64,000 bases of DNA, taken from Ruminococcus sp. (lineage in GTDB: Bacteria > Bacillota > Clostridia > Oscillospirales > Ruminococcaceae). Below are positions 8,384 through 16,667 of this stretch, piece after piece. Location: positions 30,265-94,264 of the forward strand of contig JAGCYM010000007.1 of assembly GCA_017960805.1 (NCBI GenBank). Reading direction: 5' to 3'. Position 1 is the stretch's first letter. The number at the start of each line of letters is the position of its first letter. Below the pieces are notes generated by a model, which was given only the letters and a program-made list of their open reading frames with translations, was not told where the DNA came from and did not search any database. Both the position numbers and the translations under genes were made by a program.

Positions 8384-9376
8384 ATGTTTGGTTTTAAGAG
8401 TGTATTCAAGAAAACTTATTCAATCGTCTTGGCGCTTTCAATCGTATGCTGTGTATCACCTCTGGCATTCTTTACTTCCTCCGTTAATGGTGATAACGCT
8501 CCACAAGTTACACAGCAGGACTTAAAAGATCTCGCTGCCGAGATGGCTGTAAGAGTAAATGAAATTCGAGAAGAAAACGGCTTAAAACCTCTATATGTTG
8601 TTCCACACCTCTCTGACTATGCACATGTCCGTGTAAGAGAATCAGTACATAAATTCAGTCATTTTCGCCCGACACAAGCTGATTATTCTGGAAATCCAGA
8701 TGGCGAAGAAGGCGAAAACTTCGATCAGTATCTTATAGACGAGAACTATCCATTTGTAACAGCTTACGAAAATCTCGCTGCCAGACCAGATCCATGCACG
8801 GTTGATGACGCCTTGAACCAATGGAGGATTTCAACACAAGGTCACTGGGATACAATACTAAATCCAGATATAACTCATATGGGCGTTGCTGTAACATATG
8901 AGCGCAAAGATCGTAACTCAGACACTTTCGCAGATGATCCTTACGAATGGTACTGGGAATTGCTCCTGATCCAAGTTCAAAAAGACCCCGCTTACGCATT
9001 GCTCGTTGATGATCCGGATAATCCGGGCTATAAAAAAAGAGTTTACACATCCGATTATGAACTTGACGGACAATACCTGCCGACAAGATATGAAATCGTT
9101 CCTGAATCAACCGGAGATCTGTCAGGTGACGCAATTGTTGATTCTTTCGATTATATCACATTACTTCAGTACATAGAATATCAGTGTGCTCTCAGCAATA
9201 TGAGAGAAGGCAAGGAATATGATGAAGAATTACTGAATCATCCTGTAAGCTTTAACGCACTTCAGATAGAAGCGGCTGACTGCTTCAAGGATGGAGTTAT
9301 TAATATAAATGATGCTAAGGTTTTACAAAAATACATTTTAGGCGAGGTAAAAAACCTGCCATACGAATTCAATTAA
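8384..9376 (+). CDS. Secreted CAP (SCP/PR-1) domain protein with dockerin
   Basis: 330 aa. The N-terminus is a signal peptide (to about residue 35). Residues ~45-200 are a CAP domain: NEIREENGLKPLYVVPHLSDYAHVRVRE, AYENLA, and TILNPDITHMGVAV. Residues ~243-325 are a dockerin with calcium-loop repeats GDLSGDAIVDSFDYITLLQYIE and KDGVININDAKVLQKYILG, separated by an unusually long insert. It probably attaches to the cellulosome or cell-surface scaffold. CAP domains in bacteria have no single known function, so the molecular role is open. AAGGAGGT at 8 bases supports the ATG. Confidence 0.9.
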   Translation: MFGFKSVFKKTYSIVLALSIVCCVSPLAFFTSSVNGDNAPQVTQQDLKDLAAEMAVRVNEIREENGLKPLYVVPHLSDYAHVRVRESVHKFSHFRPTQADYSGNPDGEEGENFDQYLIDENYPFVTAYENLAARPDPCTVDDALNQWRISTQGHWDTILNPDITHMGVAVTYERKDRNSDTFADDPYEWYWELLLIQVQKDPAYALLVDDPDNPGYKKRVYTSDYELDGQYLPTRYEIVPESTGDLSGDAIVDSFDYITLLQYIEYQCALSNMREGKEYDEELLNHPVSFNALQIEAADCFKDGVININDAKVLQKYILGEVKNLPYEFN

Positions 9377-9400
9377 AAATCATTGAAAAGGTGTGTTCAT

Positions 9401-9456
9401 AAAAAGGGAAGCGGATTCGACTGCCACTCACAGACGGATCTGCTTCCCTTTTTTAT
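9401..9456 (+). terminator. Intrinsic terminator after the CAP gene
   Basis: Stem AAAAGGGAAGCGGAT / ATCTGCTTCCCTTTT (one G-U) with a ~20-base loop, followed by T's. Confidence 0.75.
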
Positions 9457-9551
9457 TTCAGTTGCAGAACTTGGTTTGCTCTTTTGAAATATTTTGAAGG
9501 ATATTTTGAGTCTATTTGAGTCTATTTTGATTTTTATTTTTTAAAAAAGTA

Positions 9552-9580
9552 GTGACATATTCACAGAACTGTGATATAAT
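9552..9580 (+). promoter_or_regulatory. Promoter of the nad operon with a palindromic operator in its spacer
   Basis: GTGACA (9552-9557), N17, TATAAT (9575-9580). The spacer contains the perfect palindrome TCACAG-AA-CTGTGA (9561-9574), a likely repressor site. The longest frame of nadB would start at the GTG inside this -35, so translation must begin downstream. Confidence 0.72.
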
Positions 9581-9632
9581 ATATATATGTATATCCTTTT
9601 CGGCAAAATTTAGGCAAAGGACGTGTTTTTAT

Positions 9633-11090
9633 ATGTCTGTTAATTATGATGTTATTATCGCAGGATGTGGCGCTGCAGGACTTTACGCCGCAATCAATCT
9701 TCCATCTGATCTAAATATTTTGATTCTGTGCAAACGCGAACTTCCTCTTTGCAACTCAATGCTGGCACAGGGCGGTATTGCTGGAGTTTATGATTCCCCT
9801 ACTGACAGCATACAGTACCATCAAAATGATACTATGATAGCAGGTGGCTTCAAAAATAATGTCGATGCCGTACATACTCTTGTAAGTGAAGCAGCACAGG
9901 ACATCGAACGTATCATCGAGCTTGGTGTTGACTTCGATAAAAATCCAGACGGTTCATATCACCGTACTCTAGAAGGCGGTCACAGTCACCACCGTATATT
10001 CCATCACGCAGACTCAACCGGAAAAGCGATAACAACAACTCTTCTTGAAAATGTTAAAAAGCTCCCGAATGTTACTATAATGGAGAACACAATTATGTGT
10101 TCTGTCAAGCAGACATCAACCGGCTATTCTGCATTCCTCAAAACAATTGATGATGAGTATTTGACAGCTAATTGTCACTACATGATACTTGCAACAGGTG
10201 GAATAGGAAGAGTTTATCAGTTTACAACAAATTCAGCTATCGCTACTGGAGATGGTATCACTTTCGCATATGAAATGGGTGCGAAAATAAAGAACTTAAG
10301 TTATGTTCAGTTCCATCCGACCGCATTTAACAACAGAGCAACACGCGAGTGTTTCCTTATCTCTGAGGCAGTCCGTGGCGAAGGTGCATATCTCCTTAAC
10401 TGCAAGAAAGAACGCTTCATGCATAACTATGATGAGCGCCTTGAACTCGCTCCGCGTGACGTTGTATCTCATTCAATTATCCTGGAATCACGCAAACAGA
10501 ATTCTACAGATTTTTTCCTTGACATCAGTTACAAGGACAGTAACTTCCTCAAGAAACGTTTCCCGATGATCTACAAGAATCTACTTGATCAGGGCTGGGA
10601 TCTCACAAAAGGACCTGTCCCGATTTTCCCATGTCAGCACTATCTTATGGGCGGAATTGATGTTGATAAGAATTCTGAGACAACACTTCCTAATCTGTAT
10701 GCATGCGGAGAATGCTCACACACAGGTGTTCACGGCGGTAACCGTCTTGCAAGTAACTCTCTGCTTGAGGCACTTGTATTCTCACGTCACGCAGCGCTTG
10801 ATATTGCTGCAAAGGCATCTTCCGCTCCCAAAGAATTTGAGGAAGCACAGTTCGATGCACATCTTGGAGCTGACCGCATTCCTAAGGGAATCCGTACTGA
10901 AACACGTAAGATAATGCAGGAAAGTCATTTTGTTATCCCTGACAAAAAGGCTGCAGCTGCTGGCTTCCGCCGTGTAAAGGAGATAAGAGACGATCTTCTG
11001 AACGGAGGTTACCTTGTCGATGCTGACTTTGTTCTTGCAAAATCAATTGTAACCGTTGCATATATTATTCTCGGAGAGGTAATGCAGTAA
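9633..11090 (+). CDS. nadB: L-aspartate oxidase
   Basis: 485-aa flavoenzyme that oxidises L-aspartate to iminoaspartate, the first step of de novo NAD synthesis. The FAD-binding GCGAAGLYAA motif is at residues ~11-20; MLAQGGIAGV, THRTLEGGHSHHRIFH-type substrate residues, SEAVRGEGAYLLN, ELAPRDVVS and GGIDVDKNSETTLPNLYACGE are typical of NadB. The start is set to the ATG at 9633 (AAAGGAC upstream) because longer frames begin inside the promoter. nadC follows two genes later; no nadA is in the window. Confidence 0.94.
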   Translation: MSVNYDVIIAGCGAAGLYAAINLPSDLNILILCKRELPLCNSMLAQGGIAGVYDSPTDSIQYHQNDTMIAGGFKNNVDAVHTLVSEAAQDIERIIELGVDFDKNPDGSYHRTLEGGHSHHRIFHHADSTGKAITTTLLENVKKLPNVTIMENTIMCSVKQTSTGYSAFLKTIDDEYLTANCHYMILATGGIGRVYQFTTNSAIATGDGITFAYEMGAKIKNLSYVQFHPTAFNNRATRECFLISEAVRGEGAYLLNCKKERFMHNYDERLELAPRDVVSHSIILESRKQNSTDFFLDISYKDSNFLKKRFPMIYKNLLDQGWDLTKGPVPIFPCQHYLMGGIDVDKNSETTLPNLYACGECSHTGVHGGNRLASNSLLEALVFSRHAALDIAAKASSAPKEFEEAQFDAHLGADRIPKGIRTETRKIMQESHFVIPDKKAAAAGFRRVKEIRDDLLNGGYLVDADFVLAKSIVTVAYIILGEVMQ

Positions 11091-11148
11091 GATTCATTTA
11101 CCTGCAAACCATATTATTCTTCGAGCTTTATAAAGAAAGGCAAAAAGG

Positions 11149-12471
11149 ATGAAATTATTAAAACGGGCAGTTGCCGCTGTAACAGCAGCTTTGCTCCTGC
11201 CTACACCAGTTGTCAATGTTCATGCTGCTGATGATAACAAACCGACTCTTAAAGCAGATGTTAACGGCGACTTTTTGATTAATTCTCAGGATATGGTTCT
11301 GCTCAGCAAATACCTTCTGGGGGCAGCAGAGCTATCTGAAGAAGAGGCTGTCCGCGCTGACTATGATGATGACGGAATCGTTGATACATTCGATCTCATT
11401 GGTCTCAGGAAAGCTTACATCCGTAATGCTATGGATACTCCTAAAGGCACCTGGATAGGTGAAGGATTCAACGGAACACGATATTTCTGGTTTGATGAAA
11501 ATGGTGAAGGTACTTTTGTCCGCACTAACGGAGGGACTATCACACCATTCAGCATGGACAAAGCCGGCTCCATAATAATGTTTACGCTCTCTTCCGGAAA
11601 ACTTGCTTCTGCATCTATCGCTTGGATCGACGAGGAACACTTCTATCTTGACTGGGGCAGCTCCCCCGAACTGTTCACATACAAAAGCTCTACACGATTT
11701 GATAAAGGCCCTTATCTGAGTGGTGAATACATCTCGGACGCAGGTAAGAAATATATTCTTAACAGCTACTCGGGTACTTCCGACGGTGAGAGTATTTCAA
11801 TTCTCCCTCAGGGTACAAGTGCTCAGTTCATATATGAAGACGGCTCCTCAAAGGAAGGAAGTTTCTCACGAATGGACAAGAACCATTTCACTCTTAAATG
11901 GGACGACGGTACATCTGAAAACTTCACTCGACAGGAGATCACTGTCAAAAACGGAATAACCTATGTAAACGGCATTCTCATAGCCAACAAGACATACGCT
12001 CTTCCTTCCACATATGCTCCCGGCGGGCTAACTTCCGAGTTCAACACCGCATTTACAAAAATGCAGACCACTGCAAAGAAGGATGGAATGAGTCTGAGTG
12101 TCTGCTCCGGTTATCGTTCATACAGCTATCAGGCTCAGCTTTACAACAACTATGTTGCGAGAGATGGCAAAGCTGCTGCTGATACTTATTCTGCACGTCC
12201 CGGACATTCAGAACATCAGACTGGTCTCGCCGCTGATATAAACTACGCCGGAGACTGGTTCAACACAACACCCGAAGCAAAATGGCTCGCTGCTCATTGT
12301 CATGAATATGGTTTCATAATACGTTATCCTTATGGAAAGGATGACATTACGGGCTACAAGTATGAGGGATGGCATATTCGCTATCTTGGCGAAGAGAACG
12401 CTAAGCTCGTCCATGATTCAGGACTTACTCTTGAGGAATACCTAGGAATAGATTCAAAGTATAATTATTGA
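11149..12471 (+). CDS. Dockerin-bearing VanY-type D,D-carboxypeptidase (peptidase M15B)
   Basis: 440 aa. A signal peptide (to ~residue 27) is followed directly by an N-terminal dockerin (residues ~30-88: KADVNGDFLINSQDMVLLSKYLLG and ADYDDDGIVDTFDLIGLRKAYI). A beta-rich middle region of ~160 aa (TWIGEGFNGTRYFWF and repeats of ...GEYISDAGKKYILN) is unknown. The C-terminal ~160 aa are an M15B D-Ala-D-Ala carboxypeptidase: SGYRSYSYQAQLY, the zinc motif SEHQTGLAADI near 355-365, and EGWHIRYLG near 405-413. It would trim peptidoglycan stem peptides. A dockerin on a cell-wall peptidase, inserted between nadB and nadC, is unusual; the two are closely spaced and apparently co-transcribed. Confidence 0.92.
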   Translation: MKLLKRAVAAVTAALLLPTPVVNVHAADDNKPTLKADVNGDFLINSQDMVLLSKYLLGAAELSEEEAVRADYDDDGIVDTFDLIGLRKAYIRNAMDTPKGTWIGEGFNGTRYFWFDENGEGTFVRTNGGTITPFSMDKAGSIIMFTLSSGKLASASIAWIDEEHFYLDWGSSPELFTYKSSTRFDKGPYLSGEYISDAGKKYILNSYSGTSDGESISILPQGTSAQFIYEDGSSKEGSFSRMDKNHFTLKWDDGTSENFTRQEITVKNGITYVNGILIANKTYALPSTYAPGGLTSEFNTAFTKMQTTAKKDGMSLSVCSGYRSYSYQAQLYNNYVARDGKAAADTYSARPGHSEHQTGLAADINYAGDWFNTTPEAKWLAAHCHEYGFIIRYPYGKDDITGYKYEGWHIRYLGEENAKLVHDSGLTLEEYLGIDSKYNY

Positions 12472-12485
12472 AAGGACTGACTGCT

Positions 12486-13325
12486 ATGAAGCTTTTACAG
12501 TGCTATATCGACAATATCATTACAACCGCCCTTATGGAAGATATCAACTACATCGACGTTGCTGCCGACAATCTTATCCCCGCTGATCACCGTACATCAG
12601 CTTACTACGTTGCAAAGGACAATGGTGTTATCTGCGGCATTGATGTTGCCAAGCGAGTATTTGAACTTGCCGGCGGAGATGTAAATTTCAACATTCTTTT
12701 GCAGGACGGAACCAAGGTTAAGAAAGGATATATTATCGCTGAACTTGAAGGAAGCACACTTACGCTTCTTAAGGGTGAGAGAACCGCACTTAATCTTCTT
12801 CAGCATATGTCAGGAATTGCTACCGCGACAAACAATTGTGTTGAACTGGTTGCAGGTACAAATGCTTCTGTTACTGACACAAGAAAGACTCTTCCCGGAC
12901 TACGTGCTTTGCAGAAATATGCTGTCACTGTAGGTGGCGGAAAGAATCATCGTTTTAATCTTTCTGACGCAGCTATGCTCAAGGACAATCATATCGATGC
13001 TTATGGTGGTATTACAGCAGCTGTTTCAGCTCTCCGTCAAAAGATCGGTCATACAGTTAAAATAGAAGTTGAAGTACGTGATCTTGAAGAGCTTCGCGAA
13101 GCTCTCGACAATCAAGTAGAGATCATAATGCTCGACAACATGAACTGCGATGAAATGAAGGAGGCTGTTGAAATGACCGGTGGCAGAGCACTCCTCGAGG
13201 CTTCCGGTAACATAACTTCTGAAAACATCCGTGCAGTTGCTGAAACCGGTGTTGACATAATATCATTAGGAGCTTTAACACACTCTGTAAAATGCTTTGA
13301 TATATCAATGAAAATACGCAAATGA
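12486..13325 (+). CDS. nadC: Nicotinate-nucleotide pyrophosphorylase (carboxylating)
   Basis: 279 aa. Converts quinolinate and PRPP to nicotinate mononucleotide. Motifs: ALMEDINYIDV, GERTALNLLQHMSGIAT, DTRKTLPGLRALQKYAV (PRPP/quinolinate binding), GGGKNHRFNLSDAAMLKDNHI, and LEASGNI. The start is ATG 12486 with AAAGGAC eight bases upstream rather than the in-frame TTG at 12468 that would overlap the previous gene. Its stop overlaps the next start (ATGA). Confidence 0.95.
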   Translation: MKLLQCYIDNIITTALMEDINYIDVAADNLIPADHRTSAYYVAKDNGVICGIDVAKRVFELAGGDVNFNILLQDGTKVKKGYIIAELEGSTLTLLKGERTALNLLQHMSGIATATNNCVELVAGTNASVTDTRKTLPGLRALQKYAVTVGGGKNHRFNLSDAAMLKDNHIDAYGGITAAVSALRQKIGHTVKIEVEVRDLEELREALDNQVEIIMLDNMNCDEMKEAVEMTGGRALLEASGNITSENIRAVAETGVDIISLGALTHSVKCFDISMKIRK

Positions 13326-13816
13326 GACTAAGGCCATATATTCCATCCCTAGATTTTGAAGCTGTCAGATTGTTTATCACTGACGAACGCACACATTCAA
13401 TCTGGTGTGCCAATCGTTTCAGCTACCCTCTTTCACAGCAGAACTTTGAGAACGTTCTGAAAGATCATGCTGAACGATGTGAAGACTGTCCGTTTGTTGC
13501 AATTTCAGACAGTGGTGAAGTTATTGGATTCTTTTGTCTGTCTGTTAACAGCAGTAAATCGGGTATGCTTAAATTCGTTGTGATTTCGCCTGCGGTGAGA
13601 GGAAAAGGACTAGGAGAGGAAATGATAAGGCTTGCCGTCAGGTATGCTTTTGAAATCGCTGGTGCCGATTCTGTACACCTATGTGTTTTCACAGAAAACA
13701 CTGCAGCGCGTAAGTGCTATGAAAGTGCCGGATTTACTAAAATACAAACTGATAAAAATGCTTTTACTTACAAGGATGAAACATGGGGAAGATGTACCAT
13801 GGAGGTAAAAAAATAA
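13322..13816 (+). CDS. GNAT family N-acetyltransferase
   Basis: 164 aa. N-terminal LRPYIPSLDFEAVRLFI, then the acetyl-CoA pyrophosphate loop RGKGLGEEMIRLAVRYAFE and the C-terminal ENTAARKCYESAGF signature. Substrate unknown. Translationally coupled to nadC by a 4-base overlap. Confidence 0.88.
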   Translation: MRLRPYIPSLDFEAVRLFITDERTHSIWCANRFSYPLSQQNFENVLKDHAERCEDCPFVAISDSGEVIGFFCLSVNSSKSGMLKFVVISPAVRGKGLGEEMIRLAVRYAFEIAGADSVHLCVFTENTAARKCYESAGFTKIQTDKNAFTYKDETWGRCTMEVKK

Positions 13817-14308
13817 ATGCCAGAAGCGCCAAACAAAAAGAAGCTTATAATTGTAATAACCGGAATCATTATACTCCTGATTGTTCCCGTCCTCGGATAT
13901 CTCTCATTTTATGAATACCCTCTCATCACTTGCAAGTTCACTGACTTTACTGATATTTCCACAGTATATCAGGTAAATAATGGCACTGATTATGTAGTAC
14001 TGAAGACTCTTGAAGGAACCGCTCCCGATCAGGGAATTCCTCCTATTCCTGAACCTCATAACAGAAATGTTGAACAGGCCATTATGGTAAAAGATAATAA
14101 TGCTTTCATCGAATATCTTACAAAGGACCTTGGATGTGCGGAGATCAACCGTCTCGGAGGACTTGGATATTATGAAACAAAAAGCGGAAAGAAGTTCACT
14201 TTGAGTATGGCACTCTATGAAGGTGGATTCGCACACATATATCAATACGCAGTAGAACAGCTTTATGGTATGACTATTGAAGAAATAATAGAAGACAGTA
14301 AATCATGA
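13817..14308 (+). CDS. Membrane-anchored protein of unknown function
   Basis: 163 aa. Residues ~9-30 form one hydrophobic segment (LIIVITGIIILLIVPVLGYL) after a Lys-rich N-terminus, so the ~130-residue remainder is probably outside the cell. I do not recognise the extracellular part. It starts immediately after the stop of the acetyltransferase gene and ends the operon at a strong terminator. Confidence 0.7.
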   Translation: MPEAPNKKKLIIVITGIIILLIVPVLGYLSFYEYPLITCKFTDFTDISTVYQVNNGTDYVVLKTLEGTAPDQGIPPIPEPHNRNVEQAIMVKDNNAFIEYLTKDLGCAEINRLGGLGYYETKSGKKFTLSMALYEGGFAHIYQYAVEQLYGMTIEEIIEDSKS

Positions 14309-14312
14309 ATCT

Positions 14313-14346
14313 GGTGGCGGGTATTATAAAACCGCCACCTTTTTTT
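14313..14346 (+). terminator. Intrinsic terminator of the nad operon
   Basis: GGTGGCGG, 10-base loop, CCGCCACC, then T7. Confidence 0.92.
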
Positions 14347-14380
14347 GCCGCCTCTCGTTAGCACTCGTCCTAACAGTGTG

Positions 14381-14407
14381 TTAGCACTCTTGCGCTATGA
14401 GTGCTAA
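14381..14407. promoter_or_regulatory. CIRCE element (HrcA operator), upstream of DUF6483-hsp20
   Basis: Perfect inverted repeat TTAGCACTC-N9-GAGTGCTAA. An additional TTAGCACTC half-site sits just upstream at about 14359-14367. A matching CIRCE precedes groES at 49125, so both loci should respond to the same heat-shock repressor. Confidence 0.95.
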
Positions 14408-14495
14408 ATTTCAGAAAGTTATCACATTCTCATAATAATTTGAACACAAAGCGGCGGTATCATACAGTCAATGAAACGAAAGGAGCTCACCCCCG

Positions 14496-14882
14496 ATGTT
14501 TGAACAGGATTACATCATGAGGCAGATTAAAGAGTGCTTAGACGCTGCAATGAAGCTTCTGTTTCATGTGAATGTCGAATCTCCCGCAATGCTGGTACTG
14601 AAAGATCAGCAAAAACAGGCACTGTGTTTGAAACTGACCGATATGATTGACGACGGCAAGATACCCGAGGCTATCTCGGAGCTGGACACAGCAACTTCAG
14701 AAAAAACGCGCGACGACCTAATTGTCGGATACAGATTCTACACTCACCTTTGTCAGAAGGGCGATGATTTCCTTGAATTGCATTCGCTGAGGTATTCGGA
14801 AATCGAGGCTGAAATGAAACGTTTCTTTTCTGGTTACCTTTCTTCCGATGTCGTTGACCTTATGACACATTCAAAAGAATAG
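14496..14882 (+). CDS. DUF6483-like small protein in a heat-shock unit
   Basis: 128 aa, no signal peptide or membrane segment, predicted mostly helical and acidic. The opening FEQDYIMRQIKECLDAAMKLLF and the following E/D-rich helices match what I recall of the DUF6483 family of Firmicutes; function unknown. It lies ~90 bases downstream of a perfect CIRCE element and upstream of hsp20, suggesting a role in protein quality control under HrcA control. AAAGGAG precedes the ATG. Confidence 0.75.
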   Translation: MFEQDYIMRQIKECLDAAMKLLFHVNVESPAMLVLKDQQKQALCLKLTDMIDDGKIPEAISELDTATSEKTRDDLIVGYRFYTHLCQKGDDFLELHSLRYSEIEAEMKRFFSGYLSSDVVDLMTHSKE

Positions 14883-15039
14883 AACAAAGGAATTCTTATA
14901 CAGCTGACAAGTCAGCGAAAGGGATGATACCAATGGAAAGCGTATATTTTATCAAATCTGAAAGATAATACCGGAGAAGGCCAAGCGCTTCTCTGAAACT
15001 ATTTAAAAGTTATTGAGATATTTACTGGAGGTATGGATT
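14883..15039 (+). other. Leader between the DUF6483 gene and hsp20
   Basis: 157 non-coding bases with no clear promoter. A hairpin GAGAAG-N8-CTTCTC (about 14975-14996) lies ~20-40 bases before the hsp20 ribosome binding site and could modulate hsp20 expression; this is speculative. Confidence 0.3.
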
Positions 15040-15462
15040 ATGATGTACGGAATGACACCTTTTGGAAGAAATGCTTTTGATCTTTTTAATATCTGGAACG
15101 ATCTAGATAAAAACTATGACAGTATGCCTGTCAATGCATGTAAGACTGATATCAAGGATACCGGTGATAAATATGTTATGGAGTCTGAACTTCCTGGTTT
15201 TGAAAAGGAAGACATCAAACTCGATATCAATGGCGAGTTCCTCGTTATCTCTGCAGAACACAAATCCGAATCCGAAGAAAAGGATGAAAAGACAAAGTAT
15301 ATCCGTCGTGAGAGGAAATTTGGTTCTTACAAAAGAAGCTTTGATATCTCAGATGTAGATGCAGATTGCATCTCAGCGGAATACAAAAACGGAATCCTTA
15401 CTATTGAACTTCCGAAGAAAAAACCTGCTGAGCCTGTTGCGAAGAGGCTTGAAATCAAATAA
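15040..15462 (+). CDS. Small heat-shock protein, Hsp20/alpha-crystallin family
   Basis: 140-aa ATP-independent holdase. The alpha-crystallin domain (~residues 35-125) shows KDTGDKYVMESELPGFEKEDIKLDINGEFLVISAEH, RRERKFGSYKRSFDISDVD and the signature A-x-x-x-N-G-I-L-x-I near the end (AEYKNGILTIELPKK). The start is ATG 15040, eight bases after GGAGG; longer in-frame starts lack a binding site. Confidence 0.95.
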   Translation: MMYGMTPFGRNAFDLFNIWNDLDKNYDSMPVNACKTDIKDTGDKYVMESELPGFEKEDIKLDINGEFLVISAEHKSESEEKDEKTKYIRRERKFGSYKRSFDISDVDADCISAEYKNGILTIELPKKKPAEPVAKRLEIK

Positions 15463-15483
15463 TAGAGTCCCCCATAAAGTAAA

Positions 15484-15519
15484 CGAGCGGCGAAGCAAAA
15501 GCTTCGCCGCTCACTTTTT
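15484..15519 (+). terminator. Intrinsic terminator after hsp20
   Basis: 12-bp perfect stem GAGCGGCGAAGC / GCTTCGCCGCTC with an AAAA loop, then CACTTTTTC. Confidence 0.88.
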
Positions 15520-15524
15520 CAAGA

Positions 15525-16175
15525 TCAATATTCATCAGATAGCTGTATAGACTTCCAGCAGCGGTATGCAGCAAAGCAAATTACCGCAGTCGTTACACTG
15601 CTAAACATTACTACGATCATGGTACTGAAACTGAAAAGCCCAGATACCATATTACAGAATGCATGCAGAAGAATTACAAGCGGAAGCATTATCTTTGTTC
15701 TTCCTGTACTGATTCCGTAATATATCAGGACAGTCATTGCAGCAGCGAATGGTATTCCTTCAATAACAGAAAAAACATTGACAAAAACGATCTCAGGAGC
15801 TGCTTTTCCAGTTCCGATAAGCCCCAGGCATGCTATTCCTCCCCAGAACATTTCGTACGCGCCGTGTCCGATACCATATGTCACAGCATCTTTACAACTT
15901 GAATACGAAGTCAGGACATAACGCAGCATCAGGAACTTTGATCCTTCTTCGAGTATGCCATAAAGCAGTCCCTGCTTAATATAATAAGAATAGAAATCAT
16001 TAGGGTTGAATCCCATGCGTATTGCTCCGCCTATTATGAATACAGGAATGCAAACTGCAAAAGCAACCGGTGCTGGAAAAATACGAGCACCGGTCTTTTT
16101 ATTCCATATAACGATCATAATGACCGGACCAAGAATTCTTGCTATTCCTGCAAGTACACAGTTAAAATCTTGCAT
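15525..16175 (-). CDS. YhfC-family intramembrane glutamic protease-like protein
   Basis: 216 aa, about seven membrane segments. The YhfC family (related to CAAX/CPBP and PrsW proteases) is indicated by ILEEGSKFLMLRYVL (Glu-Glu), GIGHGAYEMFWGG and LLHAFCNMV, placing Glu and His residues in membrane helices. No substrate is known. It is the last gene of the minus-strand operon; GGAGA precedes the ATG. Confidence 0.82.
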   Translation of the reverse strand: MQDFNCVLAGIARILGPVIMIVIWNKKTGARIFPAPVAFAVCIPVFIIGGAIRMGFNPNDFYSYYIKQGLLYGILEEGSKFLMLRYVLTSYSSCKDAVTYGIGHGAYEMFWGGIACLGLIGTGKAAPEIVFVNVFSVIEGIPFAAAMTVLIYYGISTGRTKIMLPLVILLHAFCNMVSGLFSFSTMIVVMFSSVTTAVICFAAYRCWKSIQLSDEY

Positions 16176-16190
16176 GATGCTCTCCGTTAG

Positions 16191-16667
16191 TTACATTATT
16201 ATATCTTCAAATTTACCGCGAATAGCCTTTACAAGCTCTGATGGAGAAAGATGTATCTGTGTTCCTATGCGTCCTCCGCTGATGTAAAAACGCTCCATTG
16301 TTTCTGCAGTATTATGCACCACGGTCATGAACTGCTTCTTCATTCCTATCGGAGTACATCCACCGCGTACGTAACCTGTCACAGCAGTTATATCCTTGAC
16401 GTGTAGAAGTTCAACAGACTTTTCTCCGACACTCTTTGCAGCTTTTTTAAGATCAAGTTCCTCTGCTACAGGAAGCAGAAAACAATAATAACTTCCTGAC
16501 TTGCCATGTGCGACAAGCGTCTTGAATGTCTGCTCCGCAGGCTGCCCAAGAGCCTCAGCGGTGTGGACACCGTCTATAAACTCATCGCATTCATATGTCT
16601 GAACTTCATATGATATCTTGTTCTTGTCCAGAAAACGCATAGCGTTTGTTTTCAGTTCCTTAGCCAT
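16191..16667 (-). CDS. ybaK: Cys-tRNA(Pro)/Cys-tRNA(Cys) deacylase, YbaK/EbsC family
   Basis: 158-aa trans-editing factor that hydrolyses mischarged Cys-tRNA(Pro). YbaK/EbsC features: TNAMRFLDKNKISYEVQTYE, GQPAEQTFKTLVAHGKSG with the catalytic Lys, GYVRGGCTPIGMKK and GGRIGTQIHLSPSEL. The start is ATG 16667, overlapping the queH stop by 8 bases with GGAG upstream; longer in-frame versions would be translated from inside queH. Confidence 0.92.
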   Translation of the reverse strand: MAKELKTNAMRFLDKNKISYEVQTYECDEFIDGVHTAEALGQPAEQTFKTLVAHGKSGSYYCFLLPVAEELDLKKAAKSVGEKSVELLHVKDITAVTGYVRGGCTPIGMKKQFMTVVHNTAETMERFYISGGRIGTQIHLSPSELVKAIRGKFEDIIM

